A stretch of DNA of 7,809 bases from Candidatus Poseidoniaceae archaeon (GTDB lineage: Archaea > Thermoplasmatota > Poseidoniia > Poseidoniales > Poseidoniaceae). Below, piece after piece: positions 1 to 6,859 of this stretch. The stretch spans positions 3,960 through 11,768 of the forward strand of contig JAKUNY010000034.1 of assembly GCA_022451765.1 (NCBI GenBank), written 5' to 3'. Below the pieces are notes generated by a model. That model had not been told where the DNA came from, searched no databases, and worked only from the letters and a program-made list of their open reading frames with translations. A program made the position numbers and the translations under genes. The stretch's first letter is position 1, and the number at the start of each line of letters is the position of its first letter.

Positions 1-15
1 CGTAGGGTAGACACT

Positions 16-20
16 CCTCC
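16..20 (-). promoter_or_regulatory. possible Shine-Dalgarno GGAGG after priL
   Basis: Four bases past the priL stop codon, the minus strand reads GGAGG within GTGGAGGAGTG. This is a strong match to the archaeal anti-Shine-Dalgarno sequence and could serve a downstream gene on the minus strand whose start lies at or beyond the left edge. With so little sequence left, chance is a real alternative. Confidence 0.25.
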
Positions 21-23
21 ACT

Positions 24-1247
24 TCAAACTCTTGCTTCATTGGGAGGTGCTTCCACCGCCTCTTTGGGCGCTTCTGCCTGTCGCTGGCGTTGCTTCCTTC
101 GCTGCGTCGCTCGTATGTATTTTAACGGATGATCGAGCCATGGTTGGTCGCAGAGCCGGTCATCGCCTGGTAGGACCGGGCAGTTGTGATTGACCTTGAG
201 TTTTCCACAACCTGATGGCGTGTACCCATGCTGGAAAACGTGACCAACCTGATAGGTCGTTGTGCCTTCATCGAAATCAGGTGCGCCGCGAAAGAAATCA
301 ACGCATGCCTCTTGAGGCAATGCCAACGTCGAAGCCATGGAAGCAAGGAATAGGCGGCCAAAGTGGTTGACGTTGACGCCTGCAGACAAATCCGCTACTG
401 CTTTCCGCATGCAAGGGGGCCAATCGTCTTCTTCTGCACCGACCAGAGCAATCGCATCGCTCGTTTTCTGAGCAAGTAAATTCCGCACCATTCCAACCGG
501 TTCAGCAAGACGCACTGCAAGGTCGGTCGTTACCTCTGCCATCTTTTCGATTCCCTCACGCTCGACATCGGACTTGATGTGTTCCCGCAAAAGCCGAGCG
601 AGTTTTGCTGTGGAAGAGTACTTTTGTTCATTGTGAAGTCGAACCATCCCAGCATCGACATCGCAATTTGGTAACCGCCAACGGTTTCCTGTAATTCGTG
701 GACAAACTTCGACAAAATCAGCAAGGCCGAGTTTCCACTCCAGACCATCTTGCGACTGTCGAAGCGATTGGATGTCTGTACTAATCATGCCTCGTTGTGC
801 TGACTGTCCAACTCGAGATTGTTCTAGAACTGAAATGTAGGTATTGGCAATGTTAAGCAAATTCTGACTGTCCCGTATCAAGAGATGTTCAGCGCGGGCG
901 GCTTCAGCCTGTGACCACCGAGCCAACAAGCGTTCGTCTTCGGATGCACAAATGACCAATCGTGCGTAATAAAACGAGAAGGCCTCGATCAATCGCCCCT
1001 CCTCTGTATGAATATCACCGCCGCTCAACTCGACACCTTCCTTTGATTGCACACTGTCGATAAGGCGAATACGCGCTCGCTTCCGAGCAGGTTCCATCAA
1101 CGCCCCTTCAAGCAAATCGTCCAGAGTAATGTTGTGCTTCGCAGCCATTTGCTGTATCCAACCGCTTGCCTGTGGCAAAAATGGATAACGCGCAAGCGTA
1201 ATCTCATCGGTGATGGATGGTTGAGTAGTCGGCCTCGGCACAACCAT
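24..1247 (-). CDS. priL: DNA primase large subunit PriL (Fe-S)
   Basis: This is the large, non-catalytic subunit of the archaeal/eukaryotic-type DNA primase, which pairs with PriS to initiate and regulate RNA/DNA primer synthesis. PriS is not in the window. Numbering from the ATG at 1247 (407 aa), the N-terminal two thirds is a mostly helical domain. The C-terminal third carries the PriL signature: DWPPC with Cys279, then a GVNVNHFGRLFLAS stretch, then GYTPSGC (Cys347), NHNC (Cys356) and RLC (Cys366) followed by DHPLKYI. These four cysteines match the [4Fe-4S] ligands of the family. A tail of about 35 residues rich in R, Q, A, E and P follows the cluster domain and looks disordered. The frame is open upstream to 1325, but the extra 26 residues are basic and cysteine-rich, look unlike family N-termini and would overlap the divergent gene, so I chose ATG 1247. 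No Shine-Dalgarno precedes it, so the transcript may be leaderless. Family assignment is firm; the start is less so. Confidence 0.93.
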   Translation of the reverse strand: MVVPRPTTQPSITDEITLARYPFLPQASGWIQQMAAKHNITLDDLLEGALMEPARKRARIRLIDSVQSKEGVELSGGDIHTEEGRLIEAFSFYYARLVICASEDERLLARWSQAEAARAEHLLIRDSQNLLNIANTYISVLEQSRVGQSAQRGMISTDIQSLRQSQDGLEWKLGLADFVEVCPRITGNRWRLPNCDVDAGMVRLHNEQKYSSTAKLARLLREHIKSDVEREGIEKMAEVTTDLAVRLAEPVGMVRNLLAQKTSDAIALVGAEEDDWPPCMRKAVADLSAGVNVNHFGRLFLASMASTLALPQEACVDFFRGAPDFDEGTTTYQVGHVFQHGYTPSGCGKLKVNHNCPVLPGDDRLCDQPWLDHPLKYIRATQRRKQRQRQAEAPKEAVEAPPNEARV

Positions 1248-1266
1248 TCTACAAACACGATACCAT

Positions 1267-2043
1267 ATGAACCTGACAACCCATATCTTTCTTGAACAAC
1301 CTCGGGTTGGAAGGACCGTGCTCAATCCTTTGTCGAGTGATTTGATTTCGCTTCAGGAGGAGGTTCGCCAAGCTTTTGGTTGGTCCTTGGAGGCAGATGA
1401 TGCGTCAGCAAATGCGATGTCAATTCACTTTCAGGGCGCCGCCCCGTACAACCAACGTTCATGGTCCACAACATCCCGGGATGAGGCACTTTCAAACCTT
1501 GAGGGTGCAATTTGTTCAGCAAAACGTTTGATTGCCGTAGGTGCAGGAAGCGATTCAATTCAGGTCTCGGAGTACCCTGAAGCATTGTTCATAGCTGCTG
1601 ACGGAGCAGTGGGGGCCATTGATGACTTGTCTCGCGTCCTTTGTGTCGTGAGCGACGGGGATGGGTCTGAACATTTGGAGAAGGCAGCGAAATTCGGCAC
1701 TCATGTTGTTTTGCATGCACACGGCGACAACACCAACATTTGGAAAGAACTTGTCGCTAGGTGGTGCTTGTTTGAACAACCTCCTCCATTGACGCTCACG
1801 CATCAATCGGACAAGTACTACCAAGGGATGTACAATCCCGGAGGATTTACGGATGGGGATCGAGCGCTTTGTTTTATTCAAGCAGCGGGTCGTTCCCTTC
1901 ATGACATTGAATGTTTGGGCTTCCGAACGGATTACGTTGGGCCATGGTCTGGCACGACAAACCCAGAACGAAAGAAACAGAAATTGGTATGGATGGAAGA
2001 ATCAATGCGACGTCTTGGTGTCGAACACCAACTGATAAGGTGA
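1267..2043 (+). CDS. mptE: MptE-like 6-hydroxymethyl-7,8-dihydropterin pyrophosphokinase (DUF115)
   Basis: The enzyme is predicted to transfer pyrophosphate from ATP to 6-hydroxymethyl-7,8-dihydropterin in the cytoplasm, activating it for the pterin (folate or tetrahydromethanopterin-type) cofactor pathway. It belongs to the archaeal MptE/DUF115 family, which is unrelated to bacterial FolK. Over 258 residues the family motifs appear in order: AVGAGSDS (90-97), AADGAV (110-115), SDGDG (129-133, usually TDLDG), HAHGDN (150-155), THQ (178-180), NPGGFTDGDRA (190-200), and LGFRTDYVGPWSG (217-229) followed by a lysine-rich KKQKL. The length is slightly above what I recall for the family. The conserved part begins near residue 22-26, so the ATG at 1267 may be too early; a GTG at 1318, preceded by GGAAGG, is a credible alternative. 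It is divergent from priL and is followed 18 bases later by a membrane-protein gene, probably cotranscribed. Family assignment is confident; which pterin cofactor it feeds is not visible here. Confidence 0.85.
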   Translation: MNLTTHIFLEQPRVGRTVLNPLSSDLISLQEEVRQAFGWSLEADDASANAMSIHFQGAAPYNQRSWSTTSRDEALSNLEGAICSAKRLIAVGAGSDSIQVSEYPEALFIAADGAVGAIDDLSRVLCVVSDGDGSEHLEKAAKFGTHVVLHAHGDNTNIWKELVARWCLFEQPPPLTLTHQSDKYYQGMYNPGGFTDGDRALCFIQAAGRSLHDIECLGFRTDYVGPWSGTTNPERKKQKLVWMEESMRRLGVEHQLIR

Positions 2044-2046
2044 TTT

Positions 2047-2052
2047 GGGGGT
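2047..2052 (+). promoter_or_regulatory. ribosome binding site GGGGGT (wobble Shine-Dalgarno)
   Basis: GGGGGT can pair with the ACCTCC core of the archaeal 16S rRNA tail if one G pairs with U. It lies 9 bases before the ATG at 2062 but directly against an in-frame TTG at 2053, so it favours the ATG as the start of the membrane-protein gene. The same hexamer occurs at the DP2 start. Confidence 0.45.
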
Positions 2053-2061
2053 TTGATTATC

Positions 2062-2688
2062 ATGGAGCGTAAGCAAATACTGAACCTTTCGTTGTGGATT
2101 GTTGCTCTCCTCATCATCAACACGATCTGGGCAAACGTTGCTGCAAACGAAGCGTCACAACAACTCAATGACCAAGGATTTGAATTTCAACCGGAACGGC
2201 AGGTCTCTCTCAAAGCAGTTTTCGGAAGCGATGCTGAATTACCGATTGCAATCACAACAGAATTCATTCATCGAGACGATCCATCTCGCTCTGCCAATGC
2301 TTCCTGGAGACTCATCGATGCTTCAAACGAGGTGGTGCTGAATTGGGCCGGCTCAACCAACGAGCCTGCTACACTCAAAGCAGAACTGCCGCCTGGGGAA
2401 TACACGCTCAACACCACAATCGACGAGAACGTAATCGCCATACAACATTTGGACATCACTCCGTTTGCGCCGATTGCAACCCTTGGCCATGTATTGCTCT
2501 CTCTCCTTCTTGTAGCCATTGCTTTTGGCGAATCGGCCACTCGAAACTTCATCGCAAAGCGCATTGAACAAACCGAGATTAAAGAAAGCAAACCAAGAGA
2601 ATTTCGAAAGGTAAGCATTGGAATGCCAGAAATCGAAGGACAATCTGAAGATGACGACTCTCCTTGGCGAGATCCAATCACGCTTTGA
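2062..2688 (+). CDS. two-helix membrane protein with extracytoplasmic beta-rich domain, function unknown
   Basis: I do not recognise this 208-residue protein. A short basic start (MERKQ) leads into a hydrophobic helix at about 9-27 (LSLWIVALLIINTIWANVA), either a signal anchor or an uncleaved signal peptide. Residues about 30-133 form a polar, beta-prone domain in which SWRLID and a later PGEYTL turn resemble Ig-like or carboxypeptidase-regulatory-like folds. A second helix follows at about 136-155 (APIATLGHVLLSLLLVAIAF), then a charged tail of about 50 residues ending in an acidic SEDDD stretch. By the positive-inside tendency, both ends face the cytoplasm and the beta domain faces out. The gene starts 18 bases after the mptE stop, so it is probably in the same transcript. 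An in-frame TTG at 2053 would add three residues. Its stop abuts the DP2 stop. It could be a surface-sensing or envelope-scaffold protein, but nothing here fixes a role. Confidence 0.75.
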   Translation: MERKQILNLSLWIVALLIINTIWANVAANEASQQLNDQGFEFQPERQVSLKAVFGSDAELPIAITTEFIHRDDPSRSANASWRLIDASNEVVLNWAGSTNEPATLKAELPPGEYTLNTTIDENVIAIQHLDITPFAPIATLGHVLLSLLLVAIAFGESATRNFIAKRIEQTEIKESKPREFRKVSIGMPEIEGQSEDDDSPWRDPITL

Positions 2689-5600
2689 TTACAGGAAATC
2701 GCTGAGGGACATTTGGCGAGCCCGGTCGTTGTTGAACAAGGACTCCACACTGCCTGCCAACCATTCCATGTTTTGCCGAGTGTATGTATCCACTCCATAG
2801 GTATCCATGACGTGTTTGGTGACTTCGATGTACTTTCGAACAGCACCTTCCGATACTGTTAGTGCAAGCTTACCGCCGCATAGACCGCCCTCATCCCGAG
2901 CAACACCGTGCGCCGAAAGGCCACGTCCGACAGCTTTCTCTGGCTGGATACACTGGCCGGCAAGCGGCATTCTTCGATACGAATGCCCGCACTTCAGGCA
3001 GCGTATCTTTTGACGCCCAAAGGCGTTCAGATTTCCGCGCAGGTCCGGCAGGAAATGGGATCGAATGACCGATGAGGCAACGGTTCGTGCATCGATCGCC
3101 CGTAATCGCTGACAGAGGTCTAACTGACCGTTCATCTTGTCAATCATGGTTGCAAGTGTCTTGTATGCGGAGAGTTCAGGGCCCTCATCAATTCGATTGC
3201 AATCGTGTGTGAAACCGTATCCGCGTACCGCAGCAACGGATCCCAAACGGCGTTCAACGAAATCCATTGAATCTGCGATGTCCTTCGGATGCGGTTGACT
3301 GAGGGTTGCCTCGTAGAATTGGCGTTGATAGAACCATGCTGAGTCAACATTGAGTGCTTCCTTATCGATTTCAGTTGGGTTTAATCTCGTTGTGAGAACC
3401 AGTGGGGCATCCATCTGACCCCCGCGATTGGCGGGTAAAATCTCTCGACTGAAGTTCAACAAACCGTCCATCAGCAGCATAATTGCATCTTCGTCCCCGT
3501 CGCAATTTCGTCGTTTTGCTGCATGGAAAAGCGGGTGTGCATAACCACCAGAACAATCCGCCCAACCAATGATACGAGACAAAACACCACCGGATGTGTG
3601 CGGTGCGAGAGCACAAATGAGCCGGCCAACCAGATCGTCCTTGTTGGCGGCGTTGTAATACGGTTCCAATCCGTAAAATTTCACCAACATTTCATCAATG
3701 AACTGTGCGGCCCGAAGAAAATAGTCAGCAGCATTTCTTGCCACGATGAAGTCTTGAGGATACAGTTCAAGCATCTGTTCATTGCTCTCAAGTGGATTAC
3801 CTTCCCAATCGTGCGTGTAGCCAAGTGCATGCAATTGTTTCCAATCAACATCGATTTCTTTTGGAGTAAAGTGAGTCACAGGAACGTCACTCATATCGAA
3901 TCGGATGGTTCCATCACGGAATACAGGGAGGTCGTATTTGGCGCGAAGGAGCCCTTTTTCGATGGGTTCTGGCGTTTGGTTCCTGCTTTTTAGTTCCTTT
4001 ACGCACTTGACTTGTTGAGGCAATCGCCCCATGCCGATTCGAAGTTGTGCATCTTCAAGAATCGCTTCAAGCGGAACACTTTGCATTTCACCCCGACGTC
4101 GACTTTTCCCAGTTGACTCTCTCATTTCGGTTCGTCCGCCGCAGGTTTCTCCCACCTTTGGGATACCCGCATCGTCAAGAACGCGATGATGACATCGAAT
4201 GAATGGAGAATCCTTGCCACATTTTGAACAAATCCTCTTCCCCATTTGAATGCGGATTGAACCCTTCCCGGCTGCGTTAGAAATTAAGCGCTGATTTCCG
4301 CCTTCAAGTGCGATGGGGAAGAGTGTGTGAGACCGAGGCGTCATCTCACGGGGAGCTGATTTCTCAGGTCGACCCATACGACATCCAATCCGTTGAGGTG
4401 CAGCATGCTCCCAACGCAAAGGAGATGTTTCTCGAATCAACGGTAGAATTCCGTCGACAACATGGTTATCGTGAATCTTCAAGGATGATGAGTAAAGAGC
4501 AAAATCTTCGGGACCAGGATCCTCGACCGAGTCAGCAGCATCCTGCCCAACTTGGTCTGTCTCTGCAATACCCAATCCACGTTGTCGTGCTTCCGTTTCT
4601 GCAGCGATACGAACGGTCGAGCGCTGTTTTCTCAATTCCTCGAGGCGCTTTGCTTCGTTGCGCAGGACAATGTTGCAATTTCGGAGCTCAACAATCCGTT
4701 GATCGACCAACGACTTCATGTCAACACGTTGATGCAGTTGCTTGTTTCGGACGGTGTAACCTAGTCCGCTAATCATTGCCTGCCAACCGCAAGTCGCAAC
4801 GATGTCATCACCATCATGGTGATGGGAAACACCAAGCAGCAGCAGAGCACCTTTCAGCAAACCGTGTTGCATAAATGTCCATCCTTCGGGCAGCGATTCC
4901 TCTAAAATCGGTTCTTCAGGGTTAATATCGAGGCCAACCGCTTGAATTTCTTGCAGCGGAGGGATGACCTCCGGCTGCAACCGATCCATTGCTGCCGCAT
5001 CCCACCCCTTTGCAGCGCCCTTGAATCGAAGCCAAGTTGCCGAACTGGACGGGTGTGCAACCTCAACATCAAGCTCAATCGACGATTCGATAGCCCCTTG
5101 TTTCAACACCTCTAAGAAGGCGGGAACCCATTCGATAGGTAGGTCGAGGAACCATGGGTTGTGTGGAGGTGCAAGTGCAGTCCTCCATCGTTCTGCAATG
5201 GCTGACGCTTGATCCCAAGTGAGGGTCAGTTTCGAAAGGTAGCGGTGCCAACGCCGACGAACGTGAAATTGTGCGTTTTCATCTTCGATCTTTGTTGCAC
5301 CGGGAACCCCATCAGGATGGGGATCAAGGCCTTTGCAGATTGTTGCAAAGGCCTCTACATCGTCTGAAGTCCCTAACGCATCGATGAGATCGCTTGCCCA
5401 CCAATCACTCGAGTAACCTGCAGGGACGAGATTCTTGTTGTTCTCCATAAATTCCCCATAACCGATGACGATCTCTCCATTGTCCCATATTGATCGAATA
5501 TCAGGTCGAACCTTTCTGAGTTGCTCAGCTTCATCAATACGCAAGAATTGGCCGGAGGAGAGAACGACCCAAGGACCTTCAGAATCGCTGCTTGGTGTGA

Positions 5601-6765
5601 CAGCACAGGCCTTTCCAGGGCGTTCAATTTTCATTTGGGTCCCGATGGTGATGAAATCATCCAAGACCAGCATCGAAGCAGGATTGAGTGATGCTGCCGC
5701 AAGACCAGAGGGGCGCCCTCGGCCGTAGCGCAAACGGAATCCACCGGGTTGTTGTGGCCCGCCAAATATAGGTCTTCCAGCAATAATGTCCTTCATGAAT
5801 ATGTCAATTGGAGCAACCCTGCGAGTCTTGAATCCATGGTTGTCGGAATCGTCGCTTTCCTTTTTGCCTTTGGAGGCAAATTTCGTGATAAAATCCCATC
5901 CAGGCACATCGAGTCGCTCAGTGTGTTTTCGAATTTTTGGGGCTTTGAGACACATTCCTTCTCCAATGACGAGGAGAACGCCCCCTCGTATGCGGGCTTC
6001 ATCGATGTTGCGAACGCGTCCGTATCCCGCACATTCAATCGATTCAGTTGACTCACCGTTAATCATCACTGGGCATGCGCGAACAATTTCATCGATCTCC
6101 GCAGGCGATGGGCGATACTGAAGGTTACCGCGATACAGTCCAAACTCTTCCTTTACCCGCTCAACTTCCTCGTCACTCGGTATGTATGGGCCGACTTTCA
6201 GCTCGCGCCGAATCATGTCAGCAATCAGAACTGCAAGTGCTTGCGCAGTACCACCAGCAGCCCGAATTGGTCCCGCAAAGTGAACGGAAACGAAGGCGGA
6301 ACCATCCACGTTGTTCAGCAAACGGACTTCGCTGATTCCCTCCAAAGGCGCAACGAGGACGGCTTCGGTCAGGATTGCTAGGCCAACCCGAAGACCAACA
6401 TCAATCGATTTCACCATGTCGTAGCCCTTCTCTCGGAAACCTTTTGCAACGCGTTGAGCCATCATAATGGAGGTCGTCTCACGGTCGTATTCAGCCAACA
6501 ATGCACGGATGTCATCTGCGACAGGATAGGATTCCAAATGCTCGACAAGGAGTTTTTCTGTGCGGCTTGCAAGATCTGCAGCTCTTGGAATTTCGACAAA
6601 TGGTTTGGGATCGAGACCGAGGTTTCTTGCCTGTTCAGCCACTCTGTACGCGTGATCAGCTTGCTCGTCGAGGATATTTTGGTAGCGTTCCATCTCTTTT
6701 TCGAGGCGAGGAATATCGATACCAATCAAGGGGTTGAGTTCATTGCTTGATGCTTTTGAAGACAT
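2689..6765 (-). CDS. polC: DNA polymerase D large subunit DP2 (PolC/PolD2)
   Basis: This is the catalytic subunit of the archaeal family D replicative polymerase. It partners with the DP1 exonuclease subunit (absent here) and with PCNA. From ATG 6765 it has 1358 residues, longer than the roughly 1100-1300 usual for the family. Landmarks, in order: the N-terminal DP2 domain with HFAGPIRAAGGTAQAL (162-177); the first double-psi barrel region with GRPIFGGPQQPGGFRLRYGR (330-349) and FMENN; a charged helical stretch near 686-736; RIGCRMGRPEK (792-802); a zinc knuckle with Cys846, 849, 858 and 875; FRDGTIRFD and THFTPKEI near 945-969; the active site HAAKRRNCDGDED with Asp1089 and Asp1091 corresponding to the catalytic pair known from Pyrococcus; a second zinc knuckle with Cys1256, 1259, 1272 and 1296; and a C-terminal PCNA-binding box QMSLSDFL. 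There is no intein. The frame stays open to 6852, but a GGGGGT 8 bases upstream favours ATG 6765; ATG 6771 is also possible. Confidence 0.97.
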   Translation of the reverse strand: MSSKASSNELNPLIGIDIPRLEKEMERYQNILDEQADHAYRVAEQARNLGLDPKPFVEIPRAADLASRTEKLLVEHLESYPVADDIRALLAEYDRETTSIMMAQRVAKGFREKGYDMVKSIDVGLRVGLAILTEAVLVAPLEGISEVRLLNNVDGSAFVSVHFAGPIRAAGGTAQALAVLIADMIRRELKVGPYIPSDEEVERVKEEFGLYRGNLQYRPSPAEIDEIVRACPVMINGESTESIECAGYGRVRNIDEARIRGGVLLVIGEGMCLKAPKIRKHTERLDVPGWDFITKFASKGKKESDDSDNHGFKTRRVAPIDIFMKDIIAGRPIFGGPQQPGGFRLRYGRGRPSGLAAASLNPASMLVLDDFITIGTQMKIERPGKACAVTPSSDSEGPWVVLSSGQFLRIDEAEQLRKVRPDIRSIWDNGEIVIGYGEFMENNKNLVPAGYSSDWWASDLIDALGTSDDVEAFATICKGLDPHPDGVPGATKIEDENAQFHVRRRWHRYLSKLTLTWDQASAIAERWRTALAPPHNPWFLDLPIEWVPAFLEVLKQGAIESSIELDVEVAHPSSSATWLRFKGAAKGWDAAAMDRLQPEVIPPLQEIQAVGLDINPEEPILEESLPEGWTFMQHGLLKGALLLLGVSHHHDGDDIVATCGWQAMISGLGYTVRNKQLHQRVDMKSLVDQRIVELRNCNIVLRNEAKRLEELRKQRSTVRIAAETEARQRGLGIAETDQVGQDAADSVEDPGPEDFALYSSSLKIHDNHVVDGILPLIRETSPLRWEHAAPQRIGCRMGRPEKSAPREMTPRSHTLFPIALEGGNQRLISNAAGKGSIRIQMGKRICSKCGKDSPFIRCHHRVLDDAGIPKVGETCGGRTEMRESTGKSRRRGEMQSVPLEAILEDAQLRIGMGRLPQQVKCVKELKSRNQTPEPIEKGLLRAKYDLPVFRDGTIRFDMSDVPVTHFTPKEIDVDWKQLHALGYTHDWEGNPLESNEQMLELYPQDFIVARNAADYFLRAAQFIDEMLVKFYGLEPYYNAANKDDLVGRLICALAPHTSGGVLSRIIGWADCSGGYAHPLFHAAKRRNCDGDEDAIMLLMDGLLNFSREILPANRGGQMDAPLVLTTRLNPTEIDKEALNVDSAWFYQRQFYEATLSQPHPKDIADSMDFVERRLGSVAAVRGYGFTHDCNRIDEGPELSAYKTLATMIDKMNGQLDLCQRLRAIDARTVASSVIRSHFLPDLRGNLNAFGRQKIRCLKCGHSYRRMPLAGQCIQPEKAVGRGLSAHGVARDEGGLCGGKLALTVSEGAVRKYIEVTKHVMDTYGVDTYTRQNMEWLAGSVESLFNNDRARQMSLSDFL
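2692..2715 (-). other. C-terminal PCNA-interacting peptide of DP2
   Basis: The last eight residues, QMSLSDFL, fit the archaeal PIP-box pattern Q-x-x-L-x-x-F-[LF] and sit at the very end of the protein, where DP2 subunits carry their sliding-clamp binding motif. The final position is Leu rather than Phe, which the motif tolerates. Confidence 0.65.
3487..3525 (-). other. DP2 catalytic centre HAAKRRNCDGDED, intein-free
   Basis: The codons for HAAKRRNCDGDED encode the metal-binding core of the second double-psi barrel. Asp1089 (3499-3501) and Asp1091 (3493-3495) are the predicted catalytic aspartates. Inteins are inserted at this motif in several euryarchaeal DP2 genes; here the motif is continuous. 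Confidence 0.9.
4806..4824. repeat. 19-bp perfect palindrome inside DP2
   Basis: CATCACCAT (4806-4814) and its exact reverse complement ATGGTGATG (4816-4824) flank one base. The palindrome lies in the DP2 codons for HHHDGDD, and the alternating His (CAY) and Asp (GAY) codons explain most of the symmetry, so a separate function is doubtful. Confidence 0.5.
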
Positions 6766-6773
6766 GAACATTG

Positions 6774-6779
6774 ACCCCC
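6774..6779 (-). promoter_or_regulatory. ribosome binding site GGGGGT for DP2
   Basis: On the minus strand GGGGGT lies 8 bases before the ATG at 6765 and only 2 before the ATG at 6771. The spacing supports MSSKASS as the true DP2 N-terminus. It is a one-wobble variant of GGAGGT and matches the site ahead of the membrane-protein gene at 2062. Confidence 0.45.
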
Positions 6780-6800
6780 GCACCGCTGTTGTTGTCGAAA

Positions 6801-6808
6801 CTTTATGA
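6801..6808 (-). promoter_or_regulatory. candidate TATA element for DP2
   Basis: The minus strand reads TCATAAAG, a partial match to the archaeal TATA box. Its centre is about 25 bases upstream of 6780, so transcription would start just before the GGGGGT ribosome-binding site and give a short leader. The match is weak and this call rests on spacing. Confidence 0.25.
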
Positions 6809-6859
6809 TGCAATCGGCGAACCAGCATCCCCTGTTGTAGCCCAACATTCATGCATTAG

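Larger units (their letters stand above)
6766..6859. promoter_or_regulatory. divergent intergenic region between DP2 and pyrE
   Basis: About 94 bases separate the chosen starts of the two divergent genes, so both promoters must lie here. Apart from the weak DP2 TATA candidate and its ribosome-binding site, I see no operator, repeat or RNA structure. No clear TATA box or Shine-Dalgarno precedes pyrE. Both reading frames extend into this region (DP2 to 6852), but those extensions look non-coding. Confidence 0.5.

Noticed and set aside
1248..1325. N-terminal extension of priL by 26 residues
   Set aside because: The extension is basic and cysteine-rich, unlike PriL N-termini, and would overlap the divergent mptE coding region.
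2268..2846. Minus-strand open frame of 192 codons opposite the membrane-protein gene and running past the DP2 end
   Set aside because: Its translation is Ser-, Thr- and Met-rich with no motif or helix pattern, and it overlaps two better-supported genes. It is an antisense shadow.
3523..3993. Plus-strand open frame of 156 codons inside DP2
   Set aside because: It lies opposite strongly conserved DP2 sequence, including the approach to the catalytic motif, and its product has low-complexity, unrelated character. It is a shadow.
4308..4772. Plus-strand open frame of 154 codons inside DP2
   Set aside because: It is antisense to the conserved RIGCRMGRPEK region and shows no recognisable domain or ribosome-binding site.
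4806..4824. 19-bp palindrome as a regulatory or recombination site
   Set aside because: It falls deep within DP2 coding sequence and is explained by alternating His and Asp codons; no second copy was seen.
6766..6852. N-terminal extension of DP2 by 29 residues
   Set aside because: It precedes the conserved region, would consume nearly all of the divergent promoter space, and is made unnecessary by a ribosome-binding site positioned for ATG 6765.
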